Shown here in pieces: positions 26,201-38,810 of a stretch of DNA of 64,000 bases. Numbering within the stretch: position 1 is the first letter of the stretch; each line of letters begins with the position of its first letter. This DNA is from Cricetomys ansorgei (Eukaryota > Chordata > Mammalia > Rodentia > Nesomyidae): positions 930,001 to 994,000 of the forward strand of contig JAMJFZ010000070.1 of NCBI GenBank assembly GCA_026225945.1, given 5' to 3'. Below the pieces are notes generated by a model that ran no database searches, was not told where the DNA came from, and was given only the letters and a program-made list of their open reading frames with translations. A program made the translations under genes and the position numbers.

Positions 26201-27719
26201 TTATGTCAGTACCTTCAAAATTCAATGACATTCTTATGTTCAGACATATAGGTTTTTTATGCCGTATTTTTGTCACTTTTTATTATTATGTCACATTGAT
26301 GGTGGAATATCATATCAATTATGGTATAAGTTCCTTGCAAATATCCTGTGATACCCTGTTTATTATTATTTTATATTTACCTTGTTGATATTACAAATTT
26401 GCAATTATGTCAGTTCCTTTCATTTATGATGAGATATTTTTACTCTGATGATGTTACATAATCCACATTATGATGCCATGTCCCTCCAATTATCAGGTGA
26501 CTTGTTTCCAATTTTGATGTCACATTCTTACATTGATATGGTGGTATAACATCCCAACTGAGCTGTCAGTTCCTTCCAAATATGGCATATTATTCTTATT
26601 ATTTTGTCATGTATTTATGTTATTTATTGCACGTCATATTATGATGGTGTCATATAATACTAATTATGTTGGCATGTCTCTCCAATTATCACATTTTTTC
26701 TTTCTAACTAGGATATCACATACATAATTTAATAGTGTCATATTATCCCGATTATGCTCTCACATCCTTACATTGATTGTGGCAATTCATCTCAATTATG
26801 ATGTCAGTTCATTCCATATCCTTAATATATATGTCATATATTTACAATTTTGATGTCACATCATCACAATTATGTGTGCTTCTTTGAATTATAATGATGT
26901 GTATTTACACTGATGATATCAAATCATCTTAATCATAATGTCAATACCTTACAAATATAGCATGTCTTTCTTGTGATGTCATATATTTACATTCATGCCA
27001 CATAATTCGAATATGATGTGAAATCCTTATGATCATGTATTTTTCTTGCAATTGTTTTATTACTTATATTGATGCTGTTATGCCATTTCAATTATGATGT
27101 CAGTTTCATCCAATTATTTTGTCATGTGCTTATGATATCATATATTTTCATTATTAACATATCATCAGATGTTAGTTTCTTCAAATTGTGATGTCATTTA
27201 TTGACACTGATAATCTCCCATGCACCTGATTTCGAGGTTAGTTATTTTCAAATATGATGTCATGTATTTACATTGTTTATGTCACAGTATCATTTATGAT
27301 GTCAGTTTCTTCTGATTATGATGAACATTGCAGATGGTACATAACCCAAATTAAGTCACATCCTTCCAATTTTCATATTTCCTTTCAATTATGATGTCAC
27401 TTCTTCAGGTTTATGGTTACACATCACCCCTACTATGATGTCAGTTCCTTCTATTCATGCTGTGATAACCTTCTTACTAGGATATCATTTATTTACATTG
27501 ATGATGTCACATCATCACAATTATGATGTCATTTCTTCTAATTATAATGGCATATACTTACATTAATAATGATGTCACATAATACACATTATGATGTCAT
27601 ATACTTCCAATCATCAGGTGATTTCATTCCAATCATGATGACAAATCCAGACATTGATTTGTATCACAGGAACAAACTCATGATGTCAGTTCCATTCATT
27701 TACGCTGTTGTATCCTTCT
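23287..27719. repeat. 22-bp / ~240-bp higher-order satellite, block 1 (copy 2)
   Basis: Aligns with 8,017-12,383 monomer by monomer, with scattered substitutions and small losses or gains. It keeps the same irregular monomer order, so the satellite was already mature and decaying before the 15.3 kb duplication. Like copy 1 it ends inside the GCTGTC-type monomer at 27,719. Confidence 0.9.
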
Positions 27720-28988
27720 GTGGTGATGCCAAGTGTAGTGAGGGCTCAGTTTCACAAAGTTCCAGTGCTAGGATGACCTTGATTGACCCTTCACTGCCCT
27801 TGACAGAAGTTCACTAACACCTTCCACGTATATGCTTTACTGTCAAAGGCCACTCACCAAAAGATAGAGTTGGAATGATGTAACAAATGCTGGTGTTAAT
27901 AAAAATGAAACTAATGGCAGTACCTTGGGAAATACAAATATGCAGAAATTTGAGTCTTCCTTAGAGTGTAGGACTGAGACATACATTTAGATTATAAATA
28001 AATGAAATTAGTAAGCATAAGACAGGAGGTGGAAGAAGAATTATTAAAGAAGAAACAAACTAGAGAAATTCTAGAAGCTGATGAGCTGAAGCTGGATCAT
28101 CAGGTTTTCAGGTCCAGCTTCAGAAATAAAGAATAAATATAGGCAGGGAGAGAGATCATGTACTTAATGATAAGCTTGGTATGTTCCTGAAATTAAACAG
28201 TTCTAGGAATCCTAATATCCTTTTAACATTTACAGGACTGCAATAAAGATACGGATTGTATTGAAACAAGAGTTCATGACAGAGTCACAGAAAAGGACAT
28301 TTTAGTTCAATGAATTGCCTGTTCTCCTGAGCAAACATGTCAAATCAGAACTTTCAGGACTTTTCTGATAGCATGGAAAGACAAACAGCAGACTGCTTTT
28401 GCTTTTTAGAATCAAAGAAAAGGATGGTGGTCTTATGTTAAACAGAACAGAGAAAGGAAAGAAGAATTTAACAAGGGTCAAAAGTGACTGTTGTTAAAAA
28501 GATATGTTTGATGTAACAGGCATTATAATCCATTAAGTCTATGTTCAACTTAAACAGAGTCAAACTCAAATAGCATCATCCTCTCTAGGATTTCTTTAAC
28601 CAAAAGGTTTTATGACACCAATTTTAAGGAGGAAGATGTTGAGTTAAAGAAAACTGATTTTATCATAATGTTAGCTTTTAGTTTTGCCAATTTTGCTATT
28701 TGCCTGATTTGTTGATTTTCATATACTTATATAATCAGGGAAGACTTTACAAAAATGACTTCCTGAGGGTATGTAATCTATCATCAATGTCTTAAATGAT
28801 TTTGTGTAAAAATAAAGCCTTTGACAGTCACAAATTGTCAGAATATGTCAAGCCATACCGAGATGTGCTTCCTCTCTGTCAGTCTCTTATAAAACAAAAC
28901 TGAATGGTGTCCTGCATCTAATTCTTCCCTCACCACTCTTTCATCCATCCCCTTTAAGCTCTGCCCTCACCAAGGCTGGACCTCAGCA
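27720..28988. mobile_element. Spacer inside the satellite, LTR-like insertion (copy 2)
   Basis: Counterpart of 12,384-13,653 with the same ends (TGTGGTGATG...CTCAGCA) and the same poly(A) signal region (AAATAAAGCC near 28,808-28,818). It therefore predates the duplication. Its flanks are again consecutive satellite monomers. Confidence 0.45.
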
Positions 28989-30066
28989 GTTGTGATTATG
29001 ATAGCATATACTTACAATGTTGATCTGACACCATTAGGATGACGATGGCAGTTTCTTCTGCATATAATGCCATACCCTTCTTATTAAAATGCTGATGTCA
29101 CAGAATCCACATTAAGAAGTCATTTCTTTGCAATTATCACATCATTTCCTTCCAGTTATGAAAACATGTCACATCCTCAAGGTGATGGTTGATGGTGTAA
29201 TTTCCTTCCATTTTTGCAGAAATATTTCCCTTATTTTGATTTCCTTTCTTTATAATGTTGAAGTCCCATCACAGTTGTGATGTCATTTTCTTACAATTGT
29301 GATGACAAATGTTTACATTCATGATGTCCTAAAATCCACATTATGATATCAGTCTTACAATGATCAGATAATTTGTTCCAATAATGATGACCTTTTCTGG
29401 CAATAAGTTTGTCACATCATCCAAATTATATTGTCTATTCTGTCCAATCATGCTTTCTTGTATTTTTTATTATGGTGACATATATTTACATCATCGACCT
29501 CATGTCATCACGATTATGGTGTCCATTTCATACAATGAGTATCGCATATTCTTAAATTGATGTTAACACATCCCTCTATTTATGATGTCAGTTTCTTTTC
29601 ATTATGTTATCACATGCTCACGTGGATGATGTCACATTGTTGCTATGCTGTCAGTTTCTTCCCAATAAGATGTCATTTTTTAGCACTGGTGATGTCATAT
29701 AACCCAAATTGTGATATCATATTCTTCCAATTCTCAAATCATTGTCTTCAAATTTTGATATCATATTCTTGCATTGACAGTGTCATACCATCCCAAATAT
29801 TATGTAAACTTCTCCCAATTATGATGTCATCTATAAATTGGGATGTGTATTTACATTTTTTGCCCTCACTCCATCACAATTATTATGCCAGTTTTTTCTA
29901 ATTTTGATGACATATATTTTACATTGATGATGATGTCATGTTGCCCACATTAAGACGCTCTATCCTTCATTCAATCACATTTTTCTTCTAATTGTAATGA
30001 CGCAGGCCTAGGTTGTCAGTGTCACATCATCAAAATTGTATCACATATTTACATTGTTGATGTCAC
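28989..30066. repeat. 22-bp satellite, block 2 (copy 2 into copy 3)
   Basis: The same monomer family resumes after the spacer and ends with TTGATGTCAC at 30,066. It is the complete version of the block whose end is window bases 1-263. The longest satellite-derived ORF (29,557-29,901) is an artefact of the 66-bp triplet phase. Confidence 0.87.
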
Positions 30067-31665
30067 AGAAGACTGCAGTGATCAACAATGGGTCAAGATG
30101 TTCAATTCCCAAGGACATAAGAACCAACATATGGTGAAATATAGAGTGTAGTGGTATGTTGATATGTGAGCTCACCTAGAACAACAAAGTGGCATAATGA
30201 TTGATGAAATCCCTGCCAGACTTTAGCTGAGGGAACCACTGTCATGGCAAGCACCATGCTGAACAGAGGAAACCTGACTGTCACTGCTCAGGTGTTTTTA
30301 CTGATATAGAATTCCTCAAGTGTTCTATTGATTGTACATGCAGAGTATGACCAAACAAACATCCCCCACATAAATCCAACACTTGCAGACATTACAAGAC
30401 ACCAAGACCTAGGCTGCCCCTCACCCAACATTGCACAAAATTATTGTAAACATAACTAAAAATAAACCTCCACAACTATGGAGGAATATAAAATATACTT
30501 GAGTATAAAATATACAAAGAAAACAACAACAACAAAACGACAAACCTACAGCATCTCAATTGCTCCCTGCCTGTTGGCTGCTTGACAAGAAATCATGAGA
30601 ATTTTTCTGGGGTCGTCACGATACCATTGTGATCTCAAAGACAGTCACAATTTAACCGCGGTGTTAGGGTGTCTCTGATTCTTTTACCTGCTTTTGAGAT
30701 ATTTTACCTCCACTTGTTTTACACATCCAACCTTGATTTCAGTGTTTGTGCCTAGTCTTATTGCATATTTTTATACTGTATTCTGTTGATATCCTTGTGA
30801 GACCTGTTCTTTTCTAATGGGAAATAGAAGACCAGCACAACTCTGAGGGGAGAGGACATGGATAGGTAGAAGGAAAAAAAAACTGATGTCATGATGTATT
30901 ATTGCATGAAAGAGGAATACAATAAACAAACAAAAATGCTGAGAAGGTGCCACATTAGAGAAAAGCACCTACCTCATCCAAAAGGCCTAGTTTAAGAAAT
31001 GAGTTCAAAATCTGGTGAATACATACCCAGTGGAGAACTTACCCATTGTGGATACTTCTGAAGACCAAGGTTTCCATTCCATAGTGACAATTCATAGGAA
31101 ACAAGAATTTCTCCACCAAAATTATTTTATCAACTTATACACAACTGTAACCTGTGCCAGCTGGCATTACTACCTTTACTTCTAATGGCAGATGTGAAAT
31201 CAAACTTTCATGACTTGAGCAATGGCTTTATTTAAACCAACATATGCTGAAATGAGAGGTTGTAGCAGATACTGATGTAGAGTTAAACAAAACAAAAACA
31301 AAACCAAGGGCAACAGCATCTAAGGTTATACATTCCTGCTGGCTGTATTACAGGGGATAATGAGAATCTCATTGGTGTCATGAGGAAATCATTGTGATCT
31401 CATACACAGTAACAAGATAATAAACTTTTTAGTATCACACAGTCCCCACTTCCTCATGACACTTCACTATAAACTTATTAACTTTTTCAAAAATCACAAG
31501 TCTATCTTTGAGTTCTAACTCCTTTTTACTTCTCTTACCAACAATTTAGATAAAAATGGGCTCTGTAAAGCACTCAAGTGAATGATGGTATTTCATTGCC
31601 AGTCTAGTAGATTCACAGATTCATAGACATATTTCAGATATTCGTGATTGCATATCATTAGACTG
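30067..31665. repeat. Non-satellite block with L1 tail (copy 3)
   Basis: The counterpart of 14,731-16,325, including an L1 3'-UTR tail at ~30,795-30,940 with the GATGTATTATTGCATGAAAG end. It contains only short non-conserved ORFs. Confidence 0.55.
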
Positions 31666-31837
31666 GAGATGAACACCAATCTGTGTTCTGCCTTCAGATA
31701 CTTCCCACTCAAAAGGACACATATTCTCTATAACATGCTCTTTTGAATAGCAGAACCAAAACCCAGTGGAAAGATGCAAAGCAGTGGAGCTAATAGGGTT
31801 ACAAATATCTCTTCCTGAACAAACACACCAACACTGA

Positions 31838-31896
<59 letters not shown>

Positions 31897-34800
31897 GATA
31901 CCTAAGATGGCATACATGCTGACAAGATTTTCATATGCAAACACAAAGTCTTCAACAATCTAAGGAATAAACTGCAAAAGCTGCCTCCTTACTATTGATA
32001 TCTTTGGGAATGACCAGAGAAAAAGACAACACTCTTAGTTCCTTCTAGAAATTCTGCCCACCACCGCCCTCTCCTGTACAACCAGAATCCAGGATCTATT
32101 GTACTGCTGAACACTGAATTGTATGCATTTTGGCCTGCTATGAATTCTCACCAGGAGCAGGCTGTGTAATTCAATTGACTGATCAGCTGCTGTTCACAGA
32201 GTTGTCAGTCTATTTCAATCAATATGCTAGACACAAGAATAGACCATTGTTCCAACTATAAAAAACATTTAGCTGTCTGATCCACTCATTATAATCTGTA
32301 TCATTCTGAGCTTCTGTTGATGGTTGTGATTGCATGGGGCACACACCAAAAATCGATTATTGTTCCTTTTTTTTAAAAAAGGAGGGGACAAGTAATAAAT
32401 GTGCTATCCTAATAAATTACATACCTGACACCATTTACCAGGTTTTCTGTACATTTTGAGGCTTGGCTTCCTTTCTAGGAAAAGGACACAGTATGTAAGC
32501 TTACTCACTACTTCATGGGAATTATAACATATATCCCCTACCAATGATTACAATTAGCCAATGATTTTACATGCTCAGTCACAAGGATGGGAAATTATAC
32601 TAATGAGAATACAGGCTTCTGAACATTGTACAACCAGTGTCAACATGGGCTCCTCTTCAGAATTGTGATTGCCTGGAGATTCCACCATAGAACAATCTTT
32701 CTTTTTTAAGCTTTAAGGTGGCAAGAAGGAGAGTAGCTGAATTTCATCTACAACAGACAAAATATTCTCCCTGACCTCTGAACAATCCAAGGCTTGCATT
32801 CCAATCAGGGAAGAACACAGTATGAGTGATCCTAGGCTAATTTTCCAGTTTTTTGAGCCCCAGGCACTTCCATGAATTACAATAAAGTCCTATGATACCC
32901 ATTCTTCTACTGTAATCAGGGAGCAACTTGCCAAAAAGAATGAACACATGACACCAAAACATTATAGATCAAAGCATTTCTCAACCTGGAACCTAGTATT
33001 CATCCTGGGGAACTTGACCTAGGTGAAGTTAAGTAACACCAGATTTAAAGTGATTCAACTATTCCAAGAGTCATGTTTTCTACATAAGCCACACAAGCAA
33101 TGAAACCAGAAAAAAGCAAACTCTTTCTATTTCATTGATTTGTAATATCCTTTGATCCCTATATGAAGGGTTCCGGTTCTATAATTTTCACCATGAATAA
33201 TCACACAACATTCAGCTTTTTGATGATACAAATCTTTTAGTTGTAAAAGATTCCTAGTCTTTAAATCAAGCTACAGTACTCCCAACTCCTTTTAATAATA
33301 ATGGATTTGAAGTTTTTCTTTCAAAAATATTGTCTGACAGGTAGATGGACTAAAAGTAACCATACAGCTCTTCTAATGGAAGACATTTAAAATGAAAAAG
33401 AAAAATAAGAAGAGAAGAATAAAACAAAATGATAGATGAAGAAGTAAATCTAACTAGGAATGAATAATAAAGATAAAATAATAAAATAATAATAAAGAAC
33501 ATATAAATATAATAAATAATATTTACTTATTAAATAAATAAATGTATAAAATAAATGAATATATAAAATATAAATATAAGTAATAAAAAATAAAAAATAT
33601 ATAAAATATGAAAATAATAATAACATAATAAAGGTAAAAATAGAACATGATAAGGAGGCATGGATGTAGAAAAGAAGAATTGAGGATGAATCGATGAGTT
33701 GAAAGTAGGACAGATGATTAGGAATGTTGTATTATGTAGATAGTGGGGTATATGCCAAGAAATGTGCTATGAATGTGTATAGAGAACAGAGAAGGATTCT
33801 TGGGACAGTGATTGGGGTTGTGTTAAATTTGGATCTCTCATTATTTCTGCTAGGAAAACAAGAAAGGGCCCAGCAAGTTCCCCTTTGCCAAGCCCCATAT
33901 GCACTCCTGGGTGACTACTGTTATGCATCCCTGCTAAATATTGCCACAATGGGCACCTGGAACTGTGTTTTTAATCTCTGCTAGAAAAGAAATCTAGACT
34001 TCTGCATGCCTCAAGAGATTGCACTGGTCACCAGAGTCACAATACTTCAAATTCCAGAGGCTATGATGGACCAGTGCCATGTTATGAAGGAAGTAGACGA
34101 CACTCACTGCAAGGCCTGAAAAGAAATCCAAAGGAGAGAAAGCAGTGTGTGTATCACCAATATGATTCTGATTCAGGGCAGTATTTAATCTGCAATATCA
34201 TATGCATTTAACCTAGGTCCATTTAATATGCCCTCTGAGGAGACAATTTTCCCAATTTTCTGCCTATTCAAAGACTCCTATGTGTCAACCCACCTACTTT
34301 TTTAGGCAATGCTGGAAAATGATATTATCCCCATGTTGAGTAAGTGGAATGGACTTAGGGTTGAAGATTGTACAGGATTCTCATTTCCAAGGAATATAGA
34401 CATTGTCTGGTAAAATGGCTCCACCTCAATGAGAGAACACATTTGAAAAGATAACTTGAATTCCATTATTAGCTGGATGAGCCTGAAGAAGTCTGAAGAA
34501 CAAATCATTGACACTGGAACAAAAGACAAAGACATCCCAGAATGAAATGGCAAAATCCTGATTTGTACATCGTATAGGACCCTCAGCTGTCATCATGGCC
34601 CCATGTTTAACTGTCAAGGGATTTCAAAGGATATCCATACACCTTTAACTGATTAATATTAGGTCCCATACTACTCATTCTTATACCTACAAATAGGGAG
34701 TAGCTTGGCAAGGAGGGAAGCATAACATACCAAGGAGGAAAAAAAGATACCTGGAAGGCTTTCTCAACTGTGAGCACTTCATTCCTCCTGGGCATCTAGA

Positions 34801-37100
34801 CCAAGGTAGAGTGAAGTGACCCCAGATTAAAAATGGGTCAGCTAGCCAAAGAAGCATTTTTCCTAGATAAGCCACATAAGCAGTGTAAGTGGACACAAGA
34901 AACTCTTCTCATTCACTGAATTTAAGCTCCATTGTATACCTTCATAGAGATCTCTGCTTCTCATCATTTTCACCATGAAGAAAGTCTTAAATGTCTCCTT
35001 ACTAAAGCTAGCTATGGCAGATGCCTAATCTACAATCCAAGGCACAGTGCTCACAAAAACTTGTATTAGTTCTGGTTTCTTGCCTCAACATTATCTGACA
35101 CATAATTGGTACATGATGCAGCTATCCTCATAGAGGACATTTAAAAAAATAAAAACAAAGAAAGCAAAGAGGAAAAAAAGCAGTGAAGAAAGAAAGAAGC
35201 AAAAAGAAACTAAACAGAGGCAGAAAGGAACATGAATAAGAAAAGAACAAAGGATAAATGATGGGAAGTAGATAGTCAACAATGTAGGAAAGAAAACAGG
35301 CTGAATGGCAAGAAGGACAGGTAATTGGGAAGGTTTTACTTATGTAGTTAGTGGTGAGTATTCTCCTCTATAGAGTTAACTTTAGGTGAAAATAAATAAT
35401 GAGAAAAGAAGAAATGAATGAGCAATGAAGTGAATGCAAGTGTTGTGTTAAGATCAAAAAAGGGTGGTTTACTCTAATAATAGTATATTCTCAAAAATGA
35501 TATTGAGTAATTACAATTTTTTTATCTAGGGAAGGCTATTTCTTCCACTACAACATTTCTTCCTTTCTGTATATCTTTGTTTAGGACTGTGGTCTTCTGC
35601 TGTTTCATTTTGCCTATCTATTGTTAGGATTTTCGAACTCCGGTTTAGGCTGTCATTAATGTCAACTTTTGTTAGAGTGGATAGAAGAATTGGGGTACGT
35701 GGGAAGTTTTGGAGAGAACAAATAGTAGTGGAAAATATGATTATCTTAAAATGAAAAAACAAAAACAAAAGCAAACATTGAAGGGAAGAACTGTATGTTC
35801 CCACCTGGATGAGCTTGGGCCAAAATGAGCAGAACATGTAGTGTTCCATAAATGAGTTATGGGTGCCTGTGGAGAGCCAAGAAAGCACCTTGGGAAAATG
35901 ACTGGGGCTGTGTAAATTTTAGGTATCTATGTTTTCTGCTAGGAAGTCAGGAATGGAGCTCATCAACTCTCCCCCTTTCCCAAGCCCCAAAAGTTAGACT
36001 GTTCTCTGAATACTGTTTTGCATCCCTGCTAAGCTTTTTTGTCTCTATGAGGTCAAGAATTCTAGAACACCACTTACCTCAAGAAACTGCACTTTTCACC
36101 AGGGTAACCAGACCTTGGGCAGAATGAGCAGCTGGGGTGTTCTGGAGGAAGCAAACTTTCCATTGAATCCAAAGTAAAGTAGTGTTTGCATTACCATGAC
36201 AATTCTGATTTGGGGTAGTATTTCACCTGGAATGTCATAAGACATGCTGCTTATAACATAGGTCCACTTACTGGGACCTCTGCATAACTGCTTACCATAA
36301 GAATCCCAGCTGGCAAACCCCTCACTAATTTAGGCAATTCTGCCAAGTGATGATTTTCCCATCTTGATAAATGGTCTTAGGGATGAAGATTGAAAAGAAT
36401 CTCATTTTCAAGGATCAGATATACTGTCTAGTAAAATGGCATGTCAATCCGAATTTCTTACACATTAAGAAAACTGAGTGGAAATCCATTTTTAGGTGGA
36501 TGAGGATACAGAATCCTGAGGTATAATGTCAGTGACACTGGGCCAAAGTCAGAGCTGAGATGCCCCACCGTGGAATAACAACTCCTGAATTGTAGAGGGT
36601 GCAGTACTCGAAGCTGTGCTCTTGGCCATATTTAATTTTGACATACAAAGCAGTCAGTCTTCCCTGGTGGTAATGACACAGTGAACCCAGGCACCCAGAA
36701 AACATCAAATATTAGAAGTTCAAAGAGGCTATAGTAATGAAAACACCTACTTCATCACCCAGAAACCATTCTATGAAATAACTACAGCTTGTGAGAACTA
36801 GTACACAATGTCAAACTCATCTTGTCCTCGATACCTCAGAGGCCTTCAGCTTTCTATACAAAGTTGAAAACCTTGCATGAGAAGATATCCACAGACTACA
36901 GCCTATGTTATCAGTGAACCTTGCCTTGGGTTCTAGTGAGAGGTACAATTTAGCATCCAGGACTTGTGTCATAGTTTTATTGGAAACATCATCACCAACG
37001 TAGAAATGCAGAAATCCACCAATGCAAAAATGCAGAAATAGAAGTTGTTACAGGATATTTTGGAGTCATGCAAAGACCCAAACATCACAAAGATTCAAAA
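31666..37100. repeat. Non-coding module body of amplicon copy 3
   Basis: The fullest version of the module body. It carries the longest (CA)n (31,839-31,895), an AT-rich tract at ~33,460-33,640, an A-rich purine tract at ~35,135-35,300, and paralogous internal modules at ~33,720-34,640 and ~35,850-36,600. Near 31,920 it lacks ~100 bp found in copies 1 and 2 just after the microsatellite. No gene is supported. Confidence 0.6.
31839..31895. repeat. (CA)n microsatellite, 57 bp (copy 3)
   Basis: The longest of the three orthologous CA runs, perfect throughout. Confidence 0.96.
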
Positions 37101-37109
37101 AGAAATAGA

Positions 37110-38810
37110 ATTATATGCCCATTTCACTCTTCAATATAGATGCAAATGAACTCAACAAAATACTCACAAAGCACATCCAAGAACACATTAAAAAGATTAT
37201 TCACGATGATTGAATAGCCTTGATCCCAGAGAGGAATGGATGGTTCAATTGAAGAAAATGAGTGAATGTAATCCACTGCATAAACAAATTAATAGAAAAA
37301 AACTACATGATCATCTTACTACAATGTGAGAAAGCTTGTGATAATATCAAACAACCCTTCAAAATAAATCTAATGGAGCGATTGAGGATAAAAAGGCCAT
37401 ACTGAAACATAGTAAAGGTAAGTAACAGCAATCCTACTGACAACATCAAATTAAATAGAGGGAAACTCAAAGCAATTACACTAAAATCAGAAGCAAGACC
37501 AGGCTGCTTCCTCCATTTATAAATATTGAATACAGTACTTAAAGTTCTAGCAAGAACAATGAGACAAGAGAAGGAGATTAAGGGAATATAAATTCACAAG
37601 GAAACAGTCAAAGTATCCTTATTTGCAGATGAGATATTATATATAAATGACCTCAAAAACTGGATCACGGAACTCCTATAACTGGTAAACAACTTCAGTG
37701 AAATGGCTGGCTACAAGATAAACTAAAAAAATCTGTAGCCCTCCTATATACAAATGACAAATAGAGACAGAAAGAAGTAAGAGAAATAATACTCTTCACA
37801 ATAGATACAAATAACATAAGGTATCTTTGGCGACTCTACCCAAGCAAGTGAAAGACTTGAATGACAAAATCTTTATGTCCTTGAAGAGGAAATTTGAAGA
37901 TTTCAAAAGATGGAAAGATATCCCATGCTCTGAGTTGGTAAGATTAACATAGTAAAAATGGCCACTGTACTAAAAATAATCTAAGGACTCAATGCAATCC
38001 CTATCAAAATCCCAATATACTTCTTTAGAGACATTAAAAGGGCATTACACTACTTCATATGTAAAAACAAAAATACTTAGGATAGCTAAAAAAATCCTGA
38101 AAAATAAAAGAACTTCTAGAGGTATCAAGATCCCTGATCTTAATCTGTACTACAGAGCCATAGTAATAAAAACTGCATGGTATTGGCACAAAAACAGACT
38201 TGATGACCAATGGAATGCAATAAAGGATACAGATATATATCCACACACCTATGGATACCTGATCATTTATAAAGAAGCCAGAAAAATACAATGACAAAAA
38301 GGAAGCAGCTTTAACAAATGGTGCTGGTCTCATTGGATGTCTGAGGTAGAAGAATGCAAAAAGATCCATATCTATTACTGAGTAAAAACCTCAAGTCCAA
38401 ATGAATCTAAGATCACAGTATAAAACCAGATATACTGAAACTGATTGAAGAAAAGTAAGCAATAGCCTTGAGAGCAGTGGCACAGGAGACAACTTTTTTA
38501 ACAGAACACTGAAAGGTCAGGAACAAAGATCAAAGATTGATAAGAGGACCTCATAAAACTGAAAAGCTTCTGTAAGGAAAATGACATTGTCAGCAGGGCA
38601 AATCTGAAGCCTACAGAATGGGAAGATATTGACCAATTCCACTTCCAATAGAGAATTTAACATCCAAAATATATAAAAAAATGCAAGAATCTACATGTCA
38701 ACAAAACAAATAACCCACTTAAAAATGGGGTGCATATCTAAACAAAGAATTCACAAAAGAGGAATCTCAAATGGCTGAGAAACACTTAAAGAAATGTTCA
38801 ACATCTTTAG
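37110..38810 (+). pseudogene. LINE-1 ORF2 fragment, dead (copy 3)
   Basis: The best-preserved of the three ORF2 fragments. A 100-codon open frame at 37,992-38,294 includes the canonical L1 ORF2 C-terminal signature Leu-Tyr-Tyr-Arg-Ala and Ala-Trp-Tyr-Trp-His-Lys-Asn-Arg. The RT loop at 37,622-37,633 is Phe-Ala-Asp-Glu, as in the other copies. The fragment ends at ~38,810 inside ORF2, at the same junction as copies 1 and 2. Confidence 0.9.

Larger units (their letters stand above)
14359..29694. repeat. Tandem amplicon copy 2 (full circuit, ~15.3 kb)
   Basis: This is the only copy seen from one boundary through to the next, so it gives the unit length of 15,336 bp. It has the same order of parts as copy 1: satellite tail (14,359-14,730), L1-3'-tail block (14,731-16,325), short (CA)n (16,502-16,526), module body (16,326-21,050), L1 ORF2 fragment (21,055-22,740), junction module (22,741-23,280), satellite block 1 (23,287-27,719), spacer (27,720-28,988) and satellite block 2 (28,989 onward). 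It lacks ~0.78 kb near 17,727 that copies 1 and 3 retain, including their AT-rich low-complexity tract. No ORF keeps a protein-like pattern across the three copies. Confidence 0.9.
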
